Source of the DNA: Crocinitomix sp044361315
Lineage (GTDB): Bacteria > Bacteroidota > Bacteroidia > Flavobacteriales_D > Crocinitomicaceae
Length of the DNA stretch: 64,000 nt
Assembly: GCA_044361315.1 (NCBI GenBank)
Contig: JBIKJA010000004.1
Coordinates: 124,001-188,000, forward strand
Direction: 5' to 3'
The position numbers and the translations under genes are program-made. Positions 35,957-45,176 of the stretch are shown piece by piece (the stretch's first letter is position 1; each line of letters begins with the position of its first letter). The notes beneath the pieces were generated by a model that saw nothing but the letters and a program-made list of their open reading frames with translations, had not been told where the DNA came from and ran no database searches.

Positions 35957-37219
35957 ATGATGGGAAAGGGGATTTTCGTTTTTTTGAATTTTTTTATGAT
36001 TGCTTCCAGTTTTGGGCAACAAGACTATGCAAAAACAATACTAGATTCTCTTTGTCACGAAAGATATGATGGTCGTGGATATGTTAACAATGGAGATGTC
36101 CGAGCAGCAGATTTCATTGCTCGCGAATTAGTTAAACTTGGCGCAAGTCCAGTTAAAAATTATTCGTTCGAACAACCGTATTCAATGCGCGTGAATACTT
36201 TTCCTTCTGAAATGCTTGTAATTCTGGGTGAAGACACATTAATGCCAGGGAAGGATTATTTAGTGGATCCTAATTCAGGAACGGTTAAAGGTAAATTTGA
36301 ATTAGTTGAAATTAATAGTGCCAATATTCAACCTGTTTATAATGGAGATGTTCAATTAAATCAGTATACAACTTCACAAAAAATCTTTGCATTTAATTTT
36401 ACTGATATTCAAGACAAGGAGCATCTATCCAAATTAAAGGGAATGGCAGTAAAAGCAATGGGATATGTCCCCGTTATTTGGGTTGAAAAAAATAAACAAA
36501 TGTTTAGTGTTGGTCGAAAATCGTTCGCATTTCCTTTAATTAATATCGATTTTGCGAGTTATTTCAAAGTTAGTTCGGTTGAATTAGACATTGTCAACAA
36601 ATTTATACCCAACTATCAAGCCAAAAATATTATTGGAAAAATCGATGGAAAGAAAAAAAACAAATTTATTGTCTTTTCCGCTCATTATGATCATTTAGGG
36701 CGAATGGGATCTAACACATATTTTCCTGGCGCCAACGACAATGCGAGTGGTGTAGCGATGTTATTATCGTTGGCGAAATATTTTAAACAACATCCACCGA
36801 AATACTCAATTGTTTTCTGTTTTTTTAGTGGGGAGGAAGCAGGGTTAGAAGGCTCAAAGTACTTTGTATCAAACCCTTATTTTAAACTTAACCAAATTAA
36901 ATTTGTCCTAAATATTGACATCATGGGCTCGGCCGATAATGGGGTTACTATCGTAAATGCGACAAAACATATCAACGACTTCACTGCCTTAGTGAATATT
37001 AACAGTGAAAAGGGATACTTAAAAGAAATTAAATCACGCGGACCAACGGCTAATTCTGATCATTATTATTTTTCTGAATTAGGTGTGCCTGCTTTTTTTA
37101 TTTATTCGATGGGGAGTGTTCGTAATTACCATGATATTTATGACAGTGCTGAAAATACGCCGCTCACCAAGTTTAACGAAGTACAATCTTTAATGATTGA
37201 TTTTGTTGCAACAAAATGA
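35957..37219 (+). CDS. Exported M28 family zinc aminopeptidase
   Basis: 420 residues from the ATG at 35957, which opens a signal peptide (MGKGIFVFLNFFMIASSFGQ). Zinc ligands are visible in SAHYDHLG, GANDNASGVAM (bridging Asp), SGEEAGLEGS (catalytic and metal Glu), NIDIMG and YHDIYD. An inserted PA-like domain lies at about 100-220. Removes N-terminal residues from peptides in the periplasm or outside. It is 10 bp downstream of the preceding gene. Confidence 0.9.
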   Translation: MMGKGIFVFLNFFMIASSFGQQDYAKTILDSLCHERYDGRGYVNNGDVRAADFIARELVKLGASPVKNYSFEQPYSMRVNTFPSEMLVILGEDTLMPGKDYLVDPNSGTVKGKFELVEINSANIQPVYNGDVQLNQYTTSQKIFAFNFTDIQDKEHLSKLKGMAVKAMGYVPVIWVEKNKQMFSVGRKSFAFPLINIDFASYFKVSSVELDIVNKFIPNYQAKNIIGKIDGKKKNKFIVFSAHYDHLGRMGSNTYFPGANDNASGVAMLLSLAKYFKQHPPKYSIVFCFFSGEEAGLEGSKYFVSNPYFKLNQIKFVLNIDIMGSADNGVTIVNATKHINDFTALVNINSEKGYLKEIKSRGPTANSDHYYFSELGVPAFFIYSMGSVRNYHDIYDSAENTPLTKFNEVQSLMIDFVATK

Positions 37220-37466
37220 AACGGCAAATTGTTAAAATAATCACTAAGATGTAATTTTTATGTTAAAAAATAAACAATTTAATTTTTTTAATTCGTCCCT
37301 AACAATTTTTAACTTAAACACTTGTAAAACAATTCATTAGTTTTTGTTAATTTTTCTATTTTTCATTCATTTCGCAGAATTGCAGCATATTTTTTTGGTG
37401 TTTTTAAAAAAAAGCAGTCGTGTGTAAGTTTTTTTTTATAAATTCATGCCAAATTTTCTATTAGAT

Positions 37467-39692
37467 ATGAAACAATACTACAAATTAAAATTAGTACTCA
37501 CCCTCTGCTTAAGTCTTGGATTAGCACTGGCGTGGGGACAGGTAACGGTGCTGAATTACACCGGATCCATGACATCGTACACGGTACCTCCAGGGGTTAC
37601 CTCGATAAGAATTGAAGCGCTTGGTGCACAAGGTGCATCTGGAGAATGGAGTCGAGTTGGAGGTCTAGGAGCGAGAATGCAAGGAGACTTTGCCGTTGTT
37701 CCAGGCTCTACAATTATTGTTGCTGTTGGTGGTCGTGGACAAGGACAAGGTTCTGGTTCTAATGGCGGCGGTGGCGGCGGTAGTTTCGTAGTGATGGCAG
37801 ACCCACTTGCGCTGTATACTATTGGTGTTGGTCCGTTTGCGGGCACAAAAGTTAGACCATTAGTTGTTGCTGGTGGTGGTGGTGGAACGCGTGCGGCTGC
37901 AAGTGCTGATGGAAACCCAGGTGTTATTGGCGCAATGGGAACATCAAGTTCTGGCGGTTCTCCCTCCGGTGGAGGTTCTCCAATCACAGGTGCTACTTTA
38001 GGCGGTATTGCGGCTTCTTCTTCTTGGGGATCAGGCGGTGGAGGATTTGTTGGAAATGGAGGTGACGATGGTTCTTTTGGTTGCGGTGGTAAATCATTCA
38101 TTAATGGCGCAGCGGGAGGTTCAGGATGTGGTTCTTCCGGAGATAATGCAGCTGGTGGATTTGGTTCTGGCGGTCAAGGTCGTGGCTCTTGGGGCGGCGG
38201 CGGCGGCGGTGGATGGTCTGGTGGTCAAGGTGGCTGGATTGGCGGCGGCGGCGGATCCATCAACAATGGTCTTGCTCAAGTAAATGCTTCTGGTTTTAGA
38301 ACAGGTGATGGCCAAGTGACTATTCAAGTACTATGTACTGGCCTAGTACCTACAATTCCTGTAACAGGGGTTTGTATCGGTGAAACATTAACATTATCTG
38401 CTGCTTCTGTAACAGGTGGTTCTATCTCTTGGAGTGGTGGTGTTATTAATGGTGTTCCTTTTGCTCCGCCTTTGGGCACTACTAATTATGTCGCTACTAG
38501 TACGAGTCCGGCAGATTGTGCATTTAATATAGATATCTCCGCATCGGAGGTCCCCGATATCGTAGCCATGTCAAGTTTACCTTCGGCTTGTGAAGGTGCG
38601 ACTATGATCGTATGGGGTGAAGGTGGTGACAGTTATACATGGTCAGGGACGGGTGACGTTACCCCAATTGATAGTGTTGGTTTCGTAGCTGAGCCAGGTA
38701 CAGTTACTTATACGGTGATTGGTTCAATTTTAGGTTGTGAAGGTCCTCCAGCTGAAATTACTCTTGTAGGCTCTGCGCAGCCAGATGTAATTGGTATTGT
38801 TGATCCTGAAATTGTATGTGTTGGCGGTTCTTACACGTTAACTGGTGGTGGTGATTTAGCTGTTGGATTTGAATGGGGAGGTGGAATTGTTGATGGCGAG
38901 CCTGTAACTGCTGAAAGTGCAGGTACATTTGTTCACATCGTAATCGGTGTTTCAGAAGGTGGATGTTATGATACAAGTTCTGTAACTGTTGAAGTATATC
39001 CTGCTGCAATTGTAACAGCAGGTTTAGATGTAGCTGCTTGCGAAGGTCAAGACGTTGTGTTAAATGCTGAAGGTGCGTTGACCTATACCTGGGTGCCTGC
39101 AATTACTGAAGGAGTTCCTTTCCCAGCTTTGGCGGGTGAAACTACTTACACAGTGACTGGTACAGATATCAATGGATGTGAAGACGAAGATGAAATTATT
39201 GTAACTGGTGTTGAATTACCTTCAGTAGAGAGTTCTATCATCACGGACGAATTCTTCGGATACGATGGTGCAATTGATATTACTGTAACGGGTGGTTCAG
39301 GTGTCTATATGTACGATTGGTCAAATGGCGCAACTTCAGAGGATATTACTGGTTTAACTGCGGGTGTGTATACAGTGTTGATTAACGATGTAATTATCAA
39401 TGAAGGTCAATGCCCAGTTGAAGCTTCTTTCACAGTTTCTAGTTTTGTAGGTGTGGATGAAAATGGAAAAATCAGTTTTAATGCTTATCCAAACCCAACT
39501 ACAGATCTTATTTCAGTAGTTTATGAAGGTCAATTCTCTTACCAAGTAATCAACTTAATTGGTGAAGTTGTGACCTCAGGAACTGCTAACAATCAACAAA
39601 TCATCTCTTTAAAAGACTTCGCTAACGGAACTTACGTTGTGAAAGTAATGTCTGGAGAAAATGTTGGTTACGTTCAAGTTGTAAAACAATAA
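37467..39692 (+). CDS. Glycine-rich T9SS type A secreted protein
   Basis: 741 residues from the ATG at 37467, start of a signal peptide ending AWGQ. Residues about 20-280 are extremely Gly-rich (long GGGGG tracts and GSGGGG, GGGGWSGGQG units) and resemble a glycine-rich adhesive or fibrillar domain. Then come four or more Ig-like/PKD-like units (VCIGETLTLSA, CEGQDVVLNAEG, SVESSIITDEFF) with repeated VTYTV elements, and a type A sorting domain (AYPNPTTDLISV, LIGEVVTSG, GTYVVKVMSGENVGYVQVVK). Exported through T9SS to the surface or medium. The upstream 247 bp (37220-37466) is very AT-rich, with no other gene. Ends at a strong terminator. Confidence 0.9.
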   Translation: MKQYYKLKLVLTLCLSLGLALAWGQVTVLNYTGSMTSYTVPPGVTSIRIEALGAQGASGEWSRVGGLGARMQGDFAVVPGSTIIVAVGGRGQGQGSGSNGGGGGGSFVVMADPLALYTIGVGPFAGTKVRPLVVAGGGGGTRAAASADGNPGVIGAMGTSSSGGSPSGGGSPITGATLGGIAASSSWGSGGGGFVGNGGDDGSFGCGGKSFINGAAGGSGCGSSGDNAAGGFGSGGQGRGSWGGGGGGGWSGGQGGWIGGGGGSINNGLAQVNASGFRTGDGQVTIQVLCTGLVPTIPVTGVCIGETLTLSAASVTGGSISWSGGVINGVPFAPPLGTTNYVATSTSPADCAFNIDISASEVPDIVAMSSLPSACEGATMIVWGEGGDSYTWSGTGDVTPIDSVGFVAEPGTVTYTVIGSILGCEGPPAEITLVGSAQPDVIGIVDPEIVCVGGSYTLTGGGDLAVGFEWGGGIVDGEPVTAESAGTFVHIVIGVSEGGCYDTSSVTVEVYPAAIVTAGLDVAACEGQDVVLNAEGALTYTWVPAITEGVPFPALAGETTYTVTGTDINGCEDEDEIIVTGVELPSVESSIITDEFFGYDGAIDITVTGGSGVYMYDWSNGATSEDITGLTAGVYTVLINDVIINEGQCPVEASFTVSSFVGVDENGKISFNAYPNPTTDLISVVYEGQFSYQVINLIGEVVTSGTANNQQIISLKDFANGTYVVKVMSGENVGYVQVVKQ

Positions 39693-39723
39693 GAACTACT
39701 AATAGACTTAATTAAAATTTTTG

Positions 39724-39760
39724 AGGGTCGTCTGGATAAAACCAAGACGACCCTTTTTTT
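39724..39760 (+). terminator. Rho-independent terminator
   Basis: GGGTCGTCT (39725-39733) pairs with AGACGACCC (39745-39753), then eight T. It ends the glycine-rich protein transcript, 32 bp after its stop. Confidence 0.9.
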
Positions 39761-39773
39761 TCACTGTTTTTTT

Positions 39774-41066
39774 ATGAAAAAGTATTTTATTTTTTTTTGC
39801 TTTCTTGCGACGAACTTATCGTTTTCGCAAGATTGGTTTGAGATTCCAAGTGGTACAACAAGTCATTTAAATGCCATTGATTTTCCTACTGAAATGGTTG
39901 GTTATATTGGAGGTAATGATGGTGTCTTATTGAAAACTACCAACGGTGGGGCAGATTGGTTGTCAATTGCTTATACGGGAGTTGATTTTGTGGATGGAAC
40001 AGAAAATGACAATTTATTGAACCTTAAATTTATTTCAGATCAAATTGGATACATCACAGTTGGTCCAGTTTCAAATGGCGTTTATAAAACGCTCGACGGA
40101 GGAACAACATGGGAATTAGTTACTCCAGCAGAGGACACGTTATGCGCCCATTACGGGCTTTATTTTTTCGATGAAGATGATGGGTTTTTGGGTGGTCGAG
40201 GATGCGAAACGGCGGATGAAATACAAAAAATTGGGTTGGATGGAATTTCCAATACGACCGTTTCAGGTTTGCCAAGTTCTACTACCATGGTGGTTGATTT
40301 TGATTTTTTTGATGCAAACACGGGAATCGCCGTTACCGGTGTCGAAGGAAACGGGAAAATCCTTCGAACAGTTGATGGAGGAATAAATTGGACCTATATT
40401 TTTCCTGGTTTACCTGCGGGAACCGAATTAACTGCTGTGCGATTTATGAACGAAAATCTGGTCTATGTGGGTTACAGATCTTCAGAATTAAGTCTGGGCT
40501 TATTGCGTAGCGACGATGGCGGATTATCGTGGACATACGACCTAGAATCAACTACCTTTTATTATCCAAATTTTAATGCTTTGCATGTGTCGGGTAATGA
40601 TTATTTATATGTGGGAGCAGATACGGATTTGGATCCAAATGGGGTAATTTTTGAAAAATCGACAGGCGATTTATGGAATTTTAACCCTGTTGATGAACGT
40701 ATCTTTGGACTTTCATCCTATCGCGATTCAATTGTTTGGGCTGTTGGTGAAAATGGATATATTGTCGTAAATCAAGATCCTATTTTTCTAGAAATTGAAG
40801 AGGCTGATAAATCAAACGAATTTGAGTTCGTCCTAAGTCCAAATCCTGTTGCTAATCAACTAAATATTGATGTGGTAAATTCTTATAATCCTGTTGATTA
40901 CTGCTCAGAAGCAGAAGTTAAAATCGTGAATCTAATAGGTGAAGTAATTTATCAGTCAAGTTTTACGACAGAAATTGATCTTGGGCATGTTGATTCAGGA
41001 GTCTATTTTTTAATGGTGACTAAAAAAGGACTAACCCAATTTGCTTCTAAATTTGTCGTTGAATAG
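39774..41066 (+). CDS. T9SS type A protein with Asp-box (YCF48-like) propeller
   Basis: 430 residues with a signal peptide ending SFSQ. Several repeats of the Asp-box type, LLKTTNGGADW, VYKTLDGGTTW, ILRTVDGGINW and LLRSDDGGLSW, show a beta-propeller as in BNR/YCF48 proteins. The end (LSPNPVANQLNIDV, KIVNLIGEVIYQ, GVYFLMVTKKG) is a type A sorting domain. Secreted; function unknown. It follows the glycine-rich gene past its terminator. Confidence 0.88.
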   Translation: MKKYFIFFCFLATNLSFSQDWFEIPSGTTSHLNAIDFPTEMVGYIGGNDGVLLKTTNGGADWLSIAYTGVDFVDGTENDNLLNLKFISDQIGYITVGPVSNGVYKTLDGGTTWELVTPAEDTLCAHYGLYFFDEDDGFLGGRGCETADEIQKIGLDGISNTTVSGLPSSTTMVVDFDFFDANTGIAVTGVEGNGKILRTVDGGINWTYIFPGLPAGTELTAVRFMNENLVYVGYRSSELSLGLLRSDDGGLSWTYDLESTTFYYPNFNALHVSGNDYLYVGADTDLDPNGVIFEKSTGDLWNFNPVDERIFGLSSYRDSIVWAVGENGYIVVNQDPIFLEIEEADKSNEFEFVLSPNPVANQLNIDVVNSYNPVDYCSEAEVKIVNLIGEVIYQSSFTTEIDLGHVDSGVYFLMVTKKGLTQFASKFVVE

Positions 41067-41070
41067 CCAC

Positions 41071-42039
41071 TTATTCGTCTTTTCCTTTTTTAAATCCATA
41101 CACCAATTGGCCCCAAAAAGTTTTTGGAAACTTGTCGTCATTTTCAAAGCCTAAACGAATATCTCGTCCATCGCTTGGGATATAATTAGTGCGGAATAAA
41201 TAATCCCAAATACTTAAGGAAATCCCAAAATTGGCGCCAAATTTATGTTTCTCAGGTAAACTATACGCATGGTGCCAAATATGCATCTTTGGGTTGTTTA
41301 GGAGATATTTAAACGGTCCGTAGGATAAATTTATATTAGCGTGATTTAAATGCCCAATAGCGATGGAAATATAATACACCAAAAAGGCGGTATTGTAATC
41401 AAATCCTCCAATCAATAAAACGGCTAAATACTTCATTGGGGTGTAGAATACATTTTCCATCCAATGGTAGCGCAAATGGGCTGCAAATCCCATTTCAAGG
41501 ACTGAATGATGAACTTTATGAAAGCGCCATAAAAAGTTAAAGCGATGGAGTAAAAAATGTGTAAACCATTGAACAAAATCTATTGCTAAGAAAAACAACA
41601 CAAATTGTGCAACAGGATGTAAGGTAGACAAATCAATTAGCACTAAACTCGAGAGATTTTCACCAAATAAATCCTGAAAGCCACGTTCTGTAATTTTTGA
41701 AAAGGCAGTAAAGATGATTAATTTGAAGAGGTAGAAATTAAAGAACATGTAAAACGCATCTAACCAAAAGTCTTTGCGAATTCGCGCTTGATTTTTGCGC
41801 CAAGGAAACATCACTTCTAAGCCCCAAACTAATAGGGAAAGAACCACCAATAACCAAAAATAATTTTGATACCAAGGAACGGTGTTGAAGGTGATTTCAT
41901 TCCAAATATACTGCGCATACTCACTAAACGTTGAAAAAAATAATTCGCTGTACGAGGCAGTTTCTGGTGCGCCTGTTTGTGAATATCCGTTGATTCCAAC
42001 GAATAGAATTATCGAAAAGAAGAAGATTATTTTTTTCAT
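41071..42039 (-). CDS. Sterol desaturase/fatty acid hydroxylase-family membrane protein
   Basis: 322 residues. The diiron histidine boxes are visible: HFLLHR (with the preceding DFVQWFTH), FHKVHHS, HLNH and HIWHHAY near the C-terminus. Four or more transmembrane helices. The N-terminus (MKKIIFFFSIILFVGINGYSQ) looks like a cleavable signal peptide ahead of the first helix. Enzymes of this type hydroxylate or desaturate sterols, fatty acids or carotenoids in the membrane. Substrate unknown. Confidence 0.85.
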   Translation of the reverse strand: MKKIIFFFSIILFVGINGYSQTGAPETASYSELFFSTFSEYAQYIWNEITFNTVPWYQNYFWLLVVLSLLVWGLEVMFPWRKNQARIRKDFWLDAFYMFFNFYLFKLIIFTAFSKITERGFQDLFGENLSSLVLIDLSTLHPVAQFVLFFLAIDFVQWFTHFLLHRFNFLWRFHKVHHSVLEMGFAAHLRYHWMENVFYTPMKYLAVLLIGGFDYNTAFLVYYISIAIGHLNHANINLSYGPFKYLLNNPKMHIWHHAYSLPEKHKFGANFGISLSIWDYLFRTNYIPSDGRDIRLGFENDDKFPKTFWGQLVYGFKKGKDE

Positions 42040-42094
42040 TTCCTTAGTTTAATTATCTAACAAGTTCAAAGCGAAATTAGTTCAATTGAATCAT

Positions 42095-42102
42095 TATCTT
42101 TG
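42095..42102 (+). promoter_or_regulatory. Putative -7 box of kbl
   Basis: TATCTTTG, a perfect TAnnTTTG match, 26 nt before the kbl ATG at 42129. No clear -33 element. Confidence 0.4.
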
Positions 42103-42128
42103 CTACATTCATCACAAAGAATGAAATT

Positions 42129-43319
42129 ATGATTGGAAAATTACAAGATTATCTAGTAAAAGAACTTGCCGACATTCGCGAAGCAGGATTGTATAAAAAA
42201 GAACGGATTATTGTTAGCCCGCAAGGTGCTGAGGTAACCATTGATTCTGGTGAAGAAGTGGTGATTATGTGCGCCAATAATTATTTGGGCCTTTCTTCTC
42301 ATCCTGCGGTGATAGAAGGGGCTAAATCAGCCTTGGATTCTCATGGTTTTGGTATGTCTTCGGTTCGATTTATTTGTGGTACGCAAGACATTCATAAAAC
42401 ACTTGAAAAGAAAATTTCCGATTTCTTAGGAATGGACGATACGATTTTATATGCGGCAGCTTTTGATGCAAATGGGGGTGTTTTTGAACCGCTATTTGGT
42501 CAAGATGATGCGATTATTTCAGATGAATTAAATCACGCGTCTATTATCGATGGAGTGAGACTTTGTAAAGCGGCACGTTACCGCTATAAAAACTCAGATA
42601 TGGCTGATTTAGAAGAGCAATTAAAAGCTTCTCAACATCACCAAAATCGAATCATTGTAACAGATGGTGTATTTTCAATGGACGGCTACGTGGCGAAATT
42701 GGATCAGATTTGTTATTTAGCAGAGAAATATGATGCCATGGTGATGGTGGATGATTGTCATGCAACAGGTTTTATTGGTAAAACGGGTCGCGGAACACAT
42801 GAACATAATGGGGTGATGGGGCGTGTAGATATTATTACAGGTACCCTTGGAAAAGCCTTAGGTGGTGCAATGGGTGGTTTTACTTCAGGTAAAAAAGAAG
42901 TGATAGAAATGTTACGTCAACGTTCACGTCCGTATCTTTTTTCTAATTCTTTAGCACCAAGTATTGTTGGGGCTTCCATCGCCGTTTTAGATTTATTGTC
43001 ATCTTCAACTGAATTAAGAGATAAATTGGCAGAAAACACACGTTATTTTAAAGAAGGAATTAAAAAGGTAGGGTTAGAAATTCGTGATGGCGATTCGGCA
43101 ATTGTGCCAGTAATGTTGTACGATGCGAAAGTGGCGCAAGAATTTGCAAATAAATTACTTGACGAAGGGGTTTATGCAGTTGGATTTTTCTATCCAGTTG
43201 TTCCGAAAGGGTTGGCTCGAATTCGCGTTCAATTGTCTGCTGCGCACACAAAAGCACACTTAGATAAAGCGATTTCAGCATTTGAGAAGATAGGCAAAGA
43301 ATTAGGAGTGATTAAATAA
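42129..43319 (+). CDS. kbl: Glycine C-acetyltransferase (2-amino-3-ketobutyrate CoA ligase)
   Basis: 396 residues, alpha-oxoamine synthase fold. PLP lysine K242 in TGTLGKALGGAMGGF, cofactor motifs YAAAFDANGG, DELNHASIIDG and VDDCHATGF. It splits 2-amino-3-oxobutyrate with CoA into glycine and acetyl-CoA, the second step of threonine breakdown. No tdh gene lies next to it. Relatives BioF and serine palmitoyltransferase share the fold, but the length and the NHASIIDG context suit Kbl. Confidence 0.92.
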   Translation: MIGKLQDYLVKELADIREAGLYKKERIIVSPQGAEVTIDSGEEVVIMCANNYLGLSSHPAVIEGAKSALDSHGFGMSSVRFICGTQDIHKTLEKKISDFLGMDDTILYAAAFDANGGVFEPLFGQDDAIISDELNHASIIDGVRLCKAARYRYKNSDMADLEEQLKASQHHQNRIIVTDGVFSMDGYVAKLDQICYLAEKYDAMVMVDDCHATGFIGKTGRGTHEHNGVMGRVDIITGTLGKALGGAMGGFTSGKKEVIEMLRQRSRPYLFSNSLAPSIVGASIAVLDLLSSSTELRDKLAENTRYFKEGIKKVGLEIRDGDSAIVPVMLYDAKVAQEFANKLLDEGVYAVGFFYPVVPKGLARIRVQLSAAHTKAHLDKAISAFEKIGKELGVIK

Positions 43320-43329
43320 TAATCGATTT

Positions 43330-44037
43330 ATGAAAATTATAGCAAGTTTAGCAATTGGGTTAATGTTGTTTTCGTGTCAAAATCAAACAGAAGAGGAAAT
43401 AACAGGGAGTGTAATGGAAGTAGAAGCGGAACAATCTGAGCTAGACGAAATTGCTTTAGCTGAGCAACCAACTGTGGTGCAAGATTTTTTTTCGATTGAA
43501 AACGAAATTATTGGAACTCAATTTTGTTATGAGTATTCTCCTTTAAGTCAGTTGATATTGTATGGAAATGATCAAGATGGAGATTGGACCAAATTTGAAA
43601 TTTCTGACCATTATTTAACTGCTCATCACCAAAAATGCGATGTTTTGTTGGAGTTTATGGTATTCGAAGCGGCTGGAGTTAAACGTGCATTTCTTAGTCA
43701 AATGAATAAGACAGCCCAACAATTTGATGTGTTAATTTGGGATAATACGACAAATAAATGGAATGTGGTGAAAAATCTACATTTCCCTGAAAACACCAAT
43801 TATTTCGGAAAATTATCTGAACAAGAAACCGAGTTGGTAAAAAATTACGGGGCTGATTTCGTGTATATTAATCCAGATGATCAAACAGCTTCATTTGTGT
43901 TTTCTTCTTGGTCGATGAACATGAATTTGGACGAGAAGGAAAAAGGGAAATTTAAAAAAGATCCTGAATTTGAATACGAACTAGGGGTGAATAAAGAAAC
44001 TAACCTTTTAGAAATTAAGCAAAATCCGATTCAATAA
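43330..44037 (+). CDS. Lipoprotein, unknown function
   Basis: 235 residues with a lipobox (LFSC, C16). After an acidic linker comes a domain with many aromatic residues and few motifs; conserved-looking SPLSQLILYG, FSSWSMNM and PEFEYELGV. It is 10 bp after kbl and may be co-transcribed. No family recognised; periplasmic or outer-membrane by its signal. Confidence 0.75.
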   Translation: MKIIASLAIGLMLFSCQNQTEEEITGSVMEVEAEQSELDEIALAEQPTVVQDFFSIENEIIGTQFCYEYSPLSQLILYGNDQDGDWTKFEISDHYLTAHHQKCDVLLEFMVFEAAGVKRAFLSQMNKTAQQFDVLIWDNTTNKWNVVKNLHFPENTNYFGKLSEQETELVKNYGADFVYINPDDQTASFVFSSWSMNMNLDEKEKGKFKKDPEFEYELGVNKETNLLEIKQNPIQ

Positions 44038-44108
44038 GAATTTTTATTGAATGAAATGAACAAGATTGATAGTTATTGGTTTCTAAAAGACGATTTAAGA
44101 AATAGGGT

Positions 44109-44543
44109 ATGATTATTTTGATTTCACTTATTGGCGCATTTTTTTTCATGGAGTTTATGGCTTGGTTTACACATAAATATGTCATGCACGGTTTGTTGTG
44201 GAAATTGCACGAAGATCATCATCAACCAACTGGAAAATTATTTCAAAAAAACGACTTGTTTTTTCTCATCTTTGCCATACCATCTTGGCTAAACATCATG
44301 TTTGGGTTTATTTTTAAAAACCACGTCATGATTGGCATCGGCTTTGGAATTGCAGCTTATGGCTTGGTCTATTTTTTAGTACATGACATTCTAATCCACC
44401 GAAGAAAAAAGTGGTTTGATAATATCAATAACCGCTATTTCAGAGCAGTACGAAAAGCGCACAAAGTACACCACAAAAATCAATACAAAGAAAAAGGGGC
44501 CTGTTTTGGGATGTTATTTTTTCCGTTGAAATATTATAAATAA
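44109..44543 (+). CDS. crtZ: Beta-carotene hydroxylase-like (CrtZ family) protein
   Basis: 144 residues. The histidine boxes HKYVMH, HEDHH, HDILIHRR and HKVHHKN are those of the CrtZ/fatty acid hydroxylase superfamily. Three to four membrane helices. CrtZ adds hydroxyl groups to carotenoid end rings to make zeaxanthin, which fits yellow Flavobacteria, but no other carotenoid gene is nearby, so the symbol is given on family alone. Confidence 0.8.
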   Translation: MIILISLIGAFFFMEFMAWFTHKYVMHGLLWKLHEDHHQPTGKLFQKNDLFFLIFAIPSWLNIMFGFIFKNHVMIGIGFGIAAYGLVYFLVHDILIHRRKKWFDNINNRYFRAVRKAHKVHHKNQYKEKGACFGMLFFPLKYYK

Positions 44544-44546
44544 CTA

Positions 44547-45107
44547 TCATTTATTCCAAAAGTTCATCGTTCGCTCAATTCCGATCGAAACAAAACTTTT
44601 AACACATTCGGTAGTGTGTGTTAATCTTTCCACCAACACTTGTCTTTCTTCCTCATCCCATTCACCGAGTACATAATCAACTTGGTTGCCTTTAGCGAAA
44701 GACGAGCCAACACCAAATCGTAATCGGGCATATGCATCTGTTTTAAGGGTTGCGAAAACATCTTTTAAACCATTGTGGCCTCCATCACTTCCTTTTCCTT
44801 TTAGGCGTAATTTTCCATAAGGTAAAGCCAAGTCATCGGTTATGATCAAAACATGATCTAACCCAATTTTTTCTTGTTGCATCCAATAATTAACCGCTTT
44901 ACCACTTAAATTCATGTAGGTAGATGGTTTAAGCAGCACCAATACACGACCTTTATATTTGGCATACGCCACATCGCCTAAACGGTCGGTTTTGAAGCTC
45001 GAACCCAATTGTTGTGCAAGTTCCTCGACGGTTTTAAAACCGATATTGTGTCGTGTTTCGGCGTATTGAGGACCTGGATTTCCTAACCCAACGATTAGAT
45101 ATTTCAT
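44547..45107 (-). CDS. pth: Peptidyl-tRNA hydrolase
   Basis: 186 residues. Motifs GLGNPGPQYAETRHNIGF (catalytic His in RHNIGF), ILKPSTYMNLSG-like LLKPSTYMNLSGK, TDDLALPYGKLRLK with the catalytic Asp, and GSDGGHNGLKDV are complete. Recycles peptidyl-tRNA. Downstream of rplY in the conserved prs-rplY-pth order. Confidence 0.97.
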   Translation of the reverse strand: MKYLIVGLGNPGPQYAETRHNIGFKTVEELAQQLGSSFKTDRLGDVAYAKYKGRVLVLLKPSTYMNLSGKAVNYWMQQEKIGLDHVLIITDDLALPYGKLRLKGKGSDGGHNGLKDVFATLKTDAYARLRFGVGSSFAKGNQVDYVLGEWDEEERQVLVERLTHTTECVKSFVSIGIERTMNFWNK

Positions 45108-45125
45108 AATGTCTGTAATTAAACA

Positions 45126-45153
45126 AAAAAGGCTGCTACAACGTAACAGCCTT
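45126..45153 (-). terminator. Terminator between rplY and pth
   Basis: On the minus strand AAGGCTG (from 45153 to 45147) and CAGCCTT (45135 to 45129) pair around a short loop, followed by a T run (A run 45125-45130 on the plus strand). It could end or attenuate the rplY transcript before pth. Confidence 0.65.
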
Positions 45154-45176
45154 TAAATTTATTAAAAAATTTTAGT

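Noticed and set aside
37556..38101. Open frame of about 180 codons on the minus strand, very Pro-rich
   Set aside because: It is the antisense of the Gly-rich coding region (Gly codons read as Pro on the other strand) and has no signal or motif of its own.
38758..39102. Gln/Leu/His-rich frame on the minus strand
   Set aside because: Composition arises from the antisense of Ser/Thr/Val-rich beta domains of the gene at 37467-39692.
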